Below are positions 1 to 4,876 of a stretch of 5,517 nt of DNA, in pieces. A program made the translations under genes and the position numbers. The DNA is from an uncultured Eubacteriales bacterium (lineage in GTDB: Bacteria > Bacillota > Clostridia > Oscillospirales > Oscillospiraceae): assembly GCA_900321335.1 (NCBI GenBank), contig ONVR01000361.1, positions 1-5,517 on the forward strand, written 5' to 3'. The notes below the pieces were generated by a model. The model was not told the DNA's origin. It did not search any database and saw nothing but the letters and a program-made list of their open reading frames with translations. Each line of letters begins with the position of its first letter. Position 1 is the stretch's first letter.

Positions 1-497
1 ACGGTCAGCGCCGCGTGGTCGGTGTACGCCTCCGTCTGGAAGGCGATCAGGTTATAGGGGCTGTCCTGCAGCAGCGGCAGCCAGTAGACGATAAACTCGT
101 TTGCCTCCCGGCGGGTGAGCCCCAGCTGAGCCAGCGCCCCCTCCAGGAAGGAGGCCGTATCCTCTCCAGCCACCACAAAGCCCCGGGAGAAATCCGGCTG
201 CCATTCCCGCAGGCCCTCCCAGTACAGGTAGTTGTACGTCACGCCCCGGGCATCCGTCAGGGTGCCGTCGGGGGCGGCTGTCACCTGCCAGAGGCCGTCA
301 AAGGCCGGATACGCGGCGGTGATCTCTCCGTCGTAATCCAGGGCCACAGTGACCGGCGTCTCCCGCTCCGGGTACAGATAGATCACGGGCTTGGCGTCCA
401 GAGGCTCCTCCCCATAGGGTTCCTCCCTCCTGCCGCAGCCGGCAAGGGCCGTGCACAGCAGGATCCCGGCCAGCAAAAGCGCAATTCCTTTTTTCAT
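1..497 (-). CDS. KPVIYLYP-motif lipoprotein of unknown function (partial, C-terminus outside window)
   Basis: The minus strand reads from an ATG at 497 for 165 codons without a stop and leaves the window at position 1, so the C-terminus is missing. The start has a GGGGAG ribosome binding site (complement of 504-509) six bases upstream. The product begins with a lipoprotein signal: MKK, a hydrophobic run, and a lipobox LAGC with the lipidated Cys at residue 21, so it should be anchored to the outer face of the membrane. After a short charged linker comes KPVIYLYP (residues 36-43). The rest is rich in Tyr and Trp (YNYLYWEG, NEFIVYWLPLLQ at 133-144, then AFQTEAYTD). I recognise this as a recurring clostridial family of hypothetical secreted proteins, but no enzymatic or binding role is known to me. 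The gene is divergent from rsmE and is probably transcribed from the promoter at 572-600. Confidence 0.85.
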   Translation of the reverse strand, partial: MKKGIALLLAGILLCTALAGCGRREEPYGEEPLDAKPVIYLYPERETPVTVALDYDGEITAAYPAFDGLWQVTAAPDGTLTDARGVTYNYLYWEGLREWQPDFSRGFVVAGEDTASFLEGALAQLGLTRREANEFIVYWLPLLQDSPYNLIAFQTEAYTDHAALT

Positions 498-552
498 GAC
501 GATCTCCCCTTTTCTGTCGTTCTGTTTTTCAGACGGGAAAACCACGGTTTTG

Positions 553-581
553 TTGCGGTTTTTCCGAAAATATTGTATACT
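553..581 (+). promoter_or_regulatory. Putative sigma-A-type promoter for rsmE
   Basis: TATACT at 576-581 is a five-of-six match to the -10 consensus. TTGCGG at 553-558 lies 17 bases upstream and serves as a partial -35 box. The predicted start near 588 gives a short leader containing the ribosome binding site GGAG at 601-604. The same TATACT hexamer recurs in front of the other plus-strand units in this window, which supports the call. Confidence 0.55.
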
Positions 582-600
582 CTTTCCAATCATCGTGCAA
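572..600 (-). promoter_or_regulatory. Putative promoter for the minus-strand lipoprotein gene
   Basis: On the minus strand a TTGCAC box (complement of 595-600) is followed after exactly 17 bases by TACAAT (complement of 572-577), which matches TATAAT at five of six positions. Transcription would start near 565 and leave a leader of about 70 bases before the ATG at 497. The -10 box overlaps the -10 box of the opposed rsmE promoter through the palindrome GTATAC. The -35 match is weak, so this is a moderate call. Confidence 0.45.
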
Positions 601-611
601 GGAGTTTTCCT

Positions 612-1349
612 ATGAGTCACTTTTTCGTTTCCCCGGAGCAGATCCAAAACGGCATGGCCGTGATCACAGGCGGCGACGTGAACCACATCCGGAACGTGCT
701 GCGGAAAAAACCGGGAGATCCCATCTCCGTCAGCGACGGGGTCAGCCCCACCTATCTGTGCGCCATCGAGGAGGTGTCGGACGGGCAGATCGTCGCCCGG
801 ATCCTCTCCCAGGCGGAGGGCGGCACCGAGCTGCCCCAGCGGGTCGTCCTGTTCCAGGGGCTCCCCAAGGGGGATAAGATGGAGCTGATCGTCCAGAAAG
901 CCGTGGAGCTGGGCGTTTCGGAGATCGTACCGGTGGCCATGCACAACTGCGTCATGAAGCTTGCTCCCCAGAAGGCGGAGGCCCGGATCCGGCGCTGGCA
1001 GGCCATCGCCGAGAGCGCTGCCAAGCAGTCCGGGCGGAACCGGCTCCCCGCCGTTTCCATGCCCTTGTCCTTCCGGGAGGCCCTGACCTACGGCAGTGCT
1101 CTGGAGATGCGTCTGCTGCCCTATGAAAACAGCCGGGGCATGGACAGGACCCGGGAGCTGATCCGCCGGTGCCGGGACCTGGGCTCCGTGGGCCTGTTCA
1201 TCGGTCCGGAGGGGGGCTATACCCCGGAGGAGGTCGATCTGGCGAAGCAGGCCGACTGGGAGCCCGTCAGTCTGGGGCGCCGGATCCTGCGGACGGAGAC
1301 GGCGGGGCTGGCGGCCCTGGCCATGCTGGTATACGAGCTGGACGTGTGA
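612..1349 (+). CDS. rsmE: 16S rRNA (uracil(1498)-N(3))-methyltransferase RsmE
   Basis: This 245-residue SAM-dependent methyltransferase, of normal length for the family, makes m3U1498 in 16S rRNA of the small ribosomal subunit. Residues 1-70 form the N-terminal PUA-like RNA-binding domain, with HIRNVLRKKPGD at 25-36. Residues from about 77 form the SPOUT knot-fold catalytic domain. Family motifs are visible in order: FQGLPKGDKMELIVQKAVELGV (81-102), AAKQSGR (136-142), LFIGPEGG (195-202), and the SAM-binding tail SLGRRILRTETA (220-231). The reading frame stays open far upstream, but the ATG at 612 is chosen because GGAG at 601-604 sits seven bases before it, the protein aligns with the family from there, and the upstream extension would run through the divergent promoter and the opposite gene. 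It appears monocistronic, with no clear terminator after its TGA. Confidence 0.96.
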   Translation: MSHFFVSPEQIQNGMAVITGGDVNHIRNVLRKKPGDPISVSDGVSPTYLCAIEEVSDGQIVARILSQAEGGTELPQRVVLFQGLPKGDKMELIVQKAVELGVSEIVPVAMHNCVMKLAPQKAEARIRRWQAIAESAAKQSGRNRLPAVSMPLSFREALTYGSALEMRLLPYENSRGMDRTRELIRRCRDLGSVGLFIGPEGGYTPEEVDLAKQADWEPVSLGRRILRTETAGLAALAMLVYELDV

Positions 1350-1389
1350 CCGTTTTACCGGTTTAGCGAAAAAAAGTTCGCAAAGCCCC

Positions 1390-1418
1390 TTGACAAGCGC
1401 GGGAAATGCGGTTATACT
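1390..1418 (+). promoter_or_regulatory. Consensus promoter of the T-box / tryptophan importer operon
   Basis: A perfect TTGACA at 1390-1395 is followed after exactly 17 bases by TATACT at 1413-1418. This is the strongest promoter in the window. Transcription should begin near 1425, giving a leader of about 360 bases before the ATG at 1787. A strong unregulated promoter feeding a long structured leader is the usual arrangement for control by transcription attenuation. Confidence 0.85.
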
Positions 1419-1648
1419 GCCTTTAACTTCATAGAAATCAAACCTGTGACGAAGACGAGTACCCGGTGTCATGAACTTTCAGAGAGTCCCGATAAGGTGT
1501 GAGCGGGATAAGGAATAGACCGGCGAATGGACTTCCGAGGGCGGAACGAAAGGCTCTGCCGAGTAGTGACCGACGGGTCTCCCACCCGTTATCCAGCGGG
1601 ACGCGTATAGATGGTACGTGAAGCGAGCGGACGTATTGCACGTCAATT

Positions 1649-1685
1649 TGGGTGGTATCGCAGAGGTATAACGGCCTTTGTCCCA
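1649..1685 (+). promoter_or_regulatory. T-box antiterminator helix
   Basis: TGGG (1649-1652) pairs with CCCA (1682-1685) as helix A1. The bulge TGGTATC (1653-1659) presents UGGU to the acceptor end of tRNA. GCAGAGG (1660-1666) pairs with CCTTTGT (1675-1681), with two G-U pairs, as helix A2. The 3' strand 1675-1685 is also the 5' strand of the terminator, so the two structures exclude each other. This is the expected switch: uncharged tRNA-Trp stabilises this form and permits read-through. Confidence 0.85.
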
Positions 1686-1710
1686 TGGATATGGGACAAA
1701 GGCTTTTTTT
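1674..1710 (+). terminator. Intrinsic terminator of the T-box (attenuator)
   Basis: A perfect 13-bp stem (1674-1686 paired with 1691-1703) with a GGAT loop is followed directly by seven T residues at 1704-1710. It ends transcription before trpX when the antiterminator is not stabilised. Its 5' strand overlaps the antiterminator. Confidence 0.95.
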
Positions 1711-1773
1711 CTTCCCCTTTCTGCTCCGGCAAAGCAAAAGGCCCATCCCCACCCAAAAATCACATTTCTTAAT

Positions 1774-1778
1774 GGAGG
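1774..1778 (+). promoter_or_regulatory. Ribosome binding site that sets the trpX start
   Basis: GGAGG lies eight bases before the ATG at 1787. It overlaps an in-frame ATG at 1772, so that earlier codon cannot use it. The later in-frame ATG at 1808 is too far away, and starting there would remove the first seven residues of the signal peptide. The site therefore selects 1787. Confidence 0.85.
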
Positions 1779-1786
1779 AACCCAAA

Positions 1787-2893
1787 ATGAAAACGATCCC
1801 CAACACCATGAAAAAATTCCTTGCCCTGGTTCTGGCCCTGAGCCTGTGCCTGGCGCTGGCCGCCTGCGGCAGCGGCAAAGCCGAGCCGCAGAGCAACGCC
1901 GCCGATGCTGCGGACACGGCGTCGGATACCCCGGCAAACGAGCCGACAGACACCGCTGCGGGCGAGAACACCGAGCCCGCCTCCGGCGACACGGCGGAAT
2001 ACACCGTGGCCATCGTCAAGCAGCTGGACCACGCCTCTCTCGATGAGATCGCCAACGCCATCGCCGCGGAGCTGGACGCCATCGCCGCGGAGAAAAACGT
2101 GACCATCAACTACAAGATCTACTCCGGCCAGAACGACCAGTCCACCCTCCAGCAGATCGGCAACCAGGCCATCGGCGACGGGGTAGACGTCATCATCCCC
2201 ATCGCCACCATGGCGGCCCAGGTCATGACCGCCTGCGCCGAGGAGACAAAGACCCCTGTGATCTACGCCGCCATCTCCGATCCCGAGACGGCTGAGCTGA
2301 CGGGCATCGACTACGTCTCCGGCACCAGCGACATGCTCAACACCGCGTTCATCATGGACATGATGCTTGCCATCAATCCCGAGATCAAAACCGTCGGCCT
2401 GCTGTATTCCCTGTCCGAGGCCAACTCCATCACCCCCATCGCCCAGGCCAAGGCATACCTGGACGGGAAGAACATCGCCTACAAGGAGTACACCGGCAAC
2501 ACCAACGACGAGGTCATCTCCGCCGTCAGCGTCATGTGCTCTGACGGTGTGGATGCCGCCTTCACCCCCACCGACAACGTGATCATGGCCGCGGAGCTGG
2601 CTACCGCCGACACCATGATCGACGCGGGGATCCCCCACTACGCGGGGGCGGACTCCTTCGTCCGCAACGGCGGTTTTGCCACCTGCGGCGTGAACTACAC
2701 GGATCTGGGCACCAAAACTGCGGATCTGGCCTATCAGGCTGTGACCGAGGGCATGGACGGTATGGAGGACTACTATCTGATGGACGGCGGCATCATCACC
2801 GTGAACACCGAAACGGCTGCCGCCCTCAACGTGGACTACGCCGTCTTCGCCGATATGGGCGAGCTGGTGGAGGTCACCACCACAGAGGACTGA
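1787..2893 (+). CDS. trpX: ABC importer substrate-binding lipoprotein, tryptophan type (TrpX)
   Basis: This 368-residue extracellular lipoprotein should capture the transported amino acid and deliver it to the permease encoded next. The signal peptide has MKK (8-10), a leucine/alanine core and lipobox LAAC, with the lipid-bearing Cys at residue 27. Residues 28-70 are a low-complexity linker rich in Ala, Thr, Asp, Glu and Pro. The two-lobed ABC_sub_bind-type domain (PF04392 style) runs from about residue 72, with family-like segments QNDQSTLQQI (115-124), PIATMAAQ (138-145) and AAISDP (161-166). It contains no tryptophan at all. The ligand is inferred from the UGG T-box upstream and from known T-box-controlled trpXYZ operons; sequence alone would also allow a related aromatic amino acid. 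No terminator follows it, so the operon should continue into trpY. Confidence 0.9.
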   Translation: MKTIPNTMKKFLALVLALSLCLALAACGSGKAEPQSNAADAADTASDTPANEPTDTAAGENTEPASGDTAEYTVAIVKQLDHASLDEIANAIAAELDAIAAEKNVTINYKIYSGQNDQSTLQQIGNQAIGDGVDVIIPIATMAAQVMTACAEETKTPVIYAAISDPETAELTGIDYVSGTSDMLNTAFIMDMMLAINPEIKTVGLLYSLSEANSITPIAQAKAYLDGKNIAYKEYTGNTNDEVISAVSVMCSDGVDAAFTPTDNVIMAAELATADTMIDAGIPHYAGADSFVRNGGFATCGVNYTDLGTKTADLAYQAVTEGMDGMEDYYLMDGGIITVNTETAAALNVDYAVFADMGELVEVTTTED

Positions 2894-2908
2894 TCTCTCC
2901 GTACCCCC

Positions 2909-2937
2909 TTGGCAAAACGCCGAAAATAAAGTATACT
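2909..2937 (+). promoter_or_regulatory. Internal promoter between trpX and trpY
   Basis: TTGGCA (2909-2914, five of six to the -35 consensus) and TATACT (2932-2937, five of six to the -10 consensus) are separated by exactly 17 bases. Predicted initiation is near 2944, after the trpX stop and 68 bases before the trpY ATG. It would allow transcription of trpY and trpZ that bypasses the T-box. Confidence 0.65.
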
Positions 2938-2952
2938 GCATACAGAAACTTC

Positions 2953-2992
2953 CGCCAACCCTCCCCCGACCGTGATGCCGGGGGATTTGGCG
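2953..2992 (+). other. Large intergenic RNA hairpin upstream of trpY (not a terminator)
   Basis: CGCCAA (2953-2958) pairs with TTGGCG (2987-2992). Inside, TCCCCCG (2962-2968) pairs with CGGGGGA (2979-2985), leaving a small internal loop (CCC against T) and a ten-base apical loop. No T run follows, so it should not terminate transcription. On the trpX-trpY-trpZ message it could act as a barrier to 3' exonucleases that protects trpX mRNA. On a transcript from the internal promoter it would sit almost at the 5' end. Part of its 5' strand can also pair with the trpY ribosome binding site at 2999-3004. Confidence 0.7.
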
Positions 2993-3011
2993 CGTATCGG
3001 GAGGACTTGGG

Positions 3012-3920
3012 ATGGTTTTTGTCATACAAACGGCCCTGGAGCTGGGCTTTCTATACGCGCTGGTCTCCATGGCGCTGTATCTGAGCTACCGCGTGCTGGA
3101 CATCGCCGATCTGACCACGGACGGCTGCTTCGTGCTGGGCATGGCGGTGTCCGTGACCACGGCGGCGGCCGGCCACCCCATCCTCGCCATTTTCCTGGCC
3201 ATGGCGGCCGGGGCCTGCGCCGGCTTTATCACGGCCTTTCTCCAGACCCGTCTGGGGGTGCCCTCCATTCTGGCGGGCATCGTCACCAACACGGGCCTGT
3301 ATACCATCAACCTGATGGCCATGGGCTGGACCTCCAACGCCAACATCCTCAAGCAGGCCACGATCTTTACCCTCTTCCGGTCCACCGGCATCGGCGGGCG
3401 GTGGTACTCCCTGATTCTCTCCGCCGCCATCACCGTCGCGGCGGGGCTGCTGCTGGTGTGGTTTCTGGGCACGCGGATCGGTCTTTCCATCCGGGCCACG
3501 GGAGATAACCGGGACATGGTCCGGGCCTCCTCGGTCAACCCCACCTTTACCATCACCGTGGGTCTGTGCGTGGCAAACGCCCTGACGGCTCTTGCCGGAG
3601 CCGTGGTGGGACAGGCCCAGAAATCCGCGGACATCAACGCCGGGACGGGCATCGTGGTCATCGGCCTTGCCTGCCTGATCATCGGCGAGACGGTCATCGG
3701 CCGGGGCTCGGTATTCCGGGGCTTTCTGGCGGTCATCACGGGAAGCGTGATCTACCGCTTTATCTACGCGCTGGTGCTCAAAACAGGGGTCGTTCCCGTT
3801 GAGTGTCTCAAGCTCGTCACCGCCGTGATCGTGGGCCTTGCCATCGCCATGCCCGCTCTGAAGACCTTTTTCGCCTTCCAGAAGCGGAAGCTGACGGCCA
3901 GCCGGAAAGGAAAGATGTGA
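3012..3920 (+). CDS. trpY: ABC importer permease, tryptophan type (TrpY)
   Basis: This 302-residue integral membrane protein forms the translocation channel of the importer and belongs to the branched-chain amino acid/sugar permease type (BPD_transp_2, PF02653 style). Several hydrophobic segments are evident, for example at about 5-25, 57-76, 134-152, 179-197 and near the C-terminus. A family-like YRVLDIADLTTDG segment follows the first helix (26-38). The cytoplasmic loop GTRIGLSIRATGDNRDMVRASSVN (153-176) is the likely contact with the ATPase. The tail is basic (FQKRKLTASRKGKM), consistent with a cytoplasmic C-terminus. The ATG at 3012 has GGGAGG at 2999-3004 seven bases upstream. Its stop codon lies one base before the trpZ start, indicating coupled expression. 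It has only three Trp residues (106, 131, 150). Confidence 0.92.
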   Translation: MVFVIQTALELGFLYALVSMALYLSYRVLDIADLTTDGCFVLGMAVSVTTAAAGHPILAIFLAMAAGACAGFITAFLQTRLGVPSILAGIVTNTGLYTINLMAMGWTSNANILKQATIFTLFRSTGIGGRWYSLILSAAITVAAGLLLVWFLGTRIGLSIRATGDNRDMVRASSVNPTFTITVGLCVANALTALAGAVVGQAQKSADINAGTGIVVIGLACLIIGETVIGRGSVFRGFLAVITGSVIYRFIYALVLKTGVVPVECLKLVTAVIVGLAIAMPALKTFFAFQKRKLTASRKGKM

Positions 3921-3921
3921 T

Positions 3922-4719
3922 ATGCTGCACCTGGATCGGATCTCCAAAACCTTCAACGCCGGGACCCCCAATGAGAAAAAAGCCCTGTCGGGGCTGTCTC
4001 TCCACGTGGCCCCGGGCGAGTTCGTCACCATCGTGGGCTCCAACGGGGCCGGCAAATCCACCCTGTTCAACGCCATCTCCGGCAGCTTCTACGTAGATGA
4101 CGGCTCCATCACCCTGGGCGGTCGGGACATCACCTTTATGCCGGAGCACCGGCGCAGCCGCCGGATCGGCAGGCTCTTTCAGGACCCCCTGCGGGGTACG
4201 GCTCCCCACATGACCATTGAGGAAAACCTGGCCCTGGCCTATTCCCGCTCCGCCGGGAAGAGCAATCCCTTTTCCCGGGTGAGCAAAAAGGAAAAGGCCT
4301 TCTTTGCCCAGCGTCTGGAGCTGCTGGACATGGGGCTGGAGGACCGGATGCGGCAGCCCGTCGGACTGCTCAGCGGCGGCCAGCGCCAGGCGCTGACCCT
4401 GCTGATGGCCACCATTGAGCCGCCGGAGCTTCTGCTGCTGGACGAGCACACGGCGGCGCTGGATCCCGCCGCGGCGGAAAAGGTTCTCTCCCTGACCCGG
4501 CAGATCGTCTCGGAGCACGCCATCACCTGCCTCATGGTCACCCACAATATGAATCAGGCCCTGGAACTGGGCACCCGCACACTGATGATGGCCGACGGCA
4601 GCGTGGTGCTGGACGTGTCCGGCCAGCAGCGGCAGGGCATGACGGTGGAGGACCTGCTCACCCGCTTCCGGGCGGGAACGGGCCGGGATCTGGATAACGA
4701 CCGGATCCTGCTGTCATAG
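3922..4719 (+). CDS. trpZ: ABC importer ATP-binding protein, tryptophan type (TrpZ)
   Basis: This 265-residue cytoplasmic ATPase powers the importer. All nucleotide-binding motifs are intact: Walker A GSNGAGKST (39-47), Q-loop Gln 87 in RLFQDP, signature LSGGQ (150-154), Walker B LLLLDE (170-175) with catalytic Glu 175, D-loop ALDP (179-182), and H-loop His 208 in VTHNM. The sequence DEHTAALDP, with His where many ABC ATPases have Pro, also occurs in relatives of this importer family as I recall them. The ATG at 3922 follows the trpY stop by one base, and the purine-rich AAAGGAAA near 3906-3913 is its ribosome binding site inside the end of trpY. The protein has no tryptophan. An amino acid importer is clear from the gene set; the Trp substrate rests on the upstream T-box. 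Confidence 0.94.
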   Translation: MLHLDRISKTFNAGTPNEKKALSGLSLHVAPGEFVTIVGSNGAGKSTLFNAISGSFYVDDGSITLGGRDITFMPEHRRSRRIGRLFQDPLRGTAPHMTIEENLALAYSRSAGKSNPFSRVSKKEKAFFAQRLELLDMGLEDRMRQPVGLLSGGQRQALTLLMATIEPPELLLLDEHTAALDPAAAEKVLSLTRQIVSEHAITCLMVTHNMNQALELGTRTLMMADGSVVLDVSGQQRQGMTVEDLLTRFRAGTGRDLDNDRILLS

Positions 4720-4726
4720 ACAAAAG

Positions 4727-4760
4727 CCGGGGAGTCGACACCCGGAAATTCGTTTATTTT
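4727..4760 (+). terminator. Weak candidate terminator after trpZ
   Basis: CCGGG (4727-4731) pairs with CCCGG (4741-4745) across a nine-base loop eight bases after the trpZ stop, and a broken T-rich stretch (ATTCGTTTATTTT) follows. The stem is only five pairs and the T run is interrupted, so termination may be inefficient. It is the only candidate end for the importer operon before the next promoter. Confidence 0.35.
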
Positions 4761-4766
4761 ACATTC

Positions 4767-4795
4767 TTTTCAAGGGCTTATCCCTGTGGTATACT
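4767..4795 (+). promoter_or_regulatory. Putative extended -10 promoter for the MATE gene
   Basis: TATACT at 4790-4795 is preceded directly by TGG (4787-4789), which fits an extended -10 element. TTTTCA at 4767-4772 lies 17 bases upstream and matches the -35 consensus at four positions. Initiation near 4802 would give a leader of about 75 bases. The exporter therefore seems to be a separate unit from the importer operon. Confidence 0.6.
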
Positions 4796-4830
4796 GGTAC
4801 TCACCAACCAGCGTACCAAAACGCAGAGCA

Positions 4831-4862
4831 GCCGGATGCGTATGACGCGCATCCGGCTTTTT
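4831..4862 (+). terminator. Terminator-like hairpin in the MATE leader (possible attenuator)
   Basis: A perfect ten-base stem, GCCGGATGCG (4831-4840) with CGCATCCGGC (4848-4857), and a seven-base loop is followed by five T residues (4858-4862). It lies downstream of the promoter at 4767-4795 and immediately upstream of the AGGAGG ribosome binding site (4864-4869). That placement means it can attenuate the MATE gene, although it could also end read-through from the importer operon. The T run is short, so efficiency is uncertain. Confidence 0.6.
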
Positions 4863-4876
4863 CAGGAGGTTTTTCC

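Larger units (their letters stand above)
1425..1710 (+). promoter_or_regulatory. T-box riboswitch with tryptophan (UGG) specifier
   Basis: The leader folds by eye into the full T-box plan. In stem I, GAAG (1451-1454) pairs with CTTC (1532-1535) and CCGGT (1463-1467) with ACCGG (1519-1523). They flank an internal loop with the loop E pair AGTA (1458-1461) and GAA (1525-1527), followed by TGG at 1528-1530 in the specifier position and then a purine. The distal arm has AGAGAG and a TCCCG/CGGGA stem (1487-1491/1504-1508). Stem II is GGCGGA/TCTGCC (1540-1545/1555-1560). The stem IIA/B pseudoknot is CGGGT/ACCCG (1574-1578/1584-1588), with loop TCCC (1580-1583) pairing GGGA (1598-1601). Two further hairpins follow, at 1602-1620 and 1630-1644. 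The T-box core GGGTGG is at 1650-1655. Known T-boxes bind uncharged tRNA by codon-anticodon pairing and by the tRNA acceptor end; UGG implies tRNA-Trp. Confidence 0.93.

Noticed and set aside
15..611. In-frame upstream extension of rsmE by 199 codons
   Set aside because: It lies antisense to the lipoprotein gene and crosses both promoters. RsmE family homology and a good ribosome binding site begin at the ATG at 612.
1366..1381. Small hairpin GCGAA/TTCGC after rsmE as a terminator
   Set aside because: The stem is only five pairs, no T run follows it, and it directly precedes the T-box promoter.
1769..3070. Long open frame on the minus strand opposite trpX (about 430 codons)
   Set aside because: It is composed largely of Gly, Val, His, Asp and Arg with no recognisable domain, has no convincing ribosome binding site, and lies opposite a well-supported gene. 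GC-rich codon use leaves such antisense frames open.
3051..4076. Long open frame on the minus strand opposite trpY and the start of trpZ (about 340 codons)
   Set aside because: It has the same low-complexity, charged composition and lies opposite a clear membrane protein and an intact ABC ATPase.
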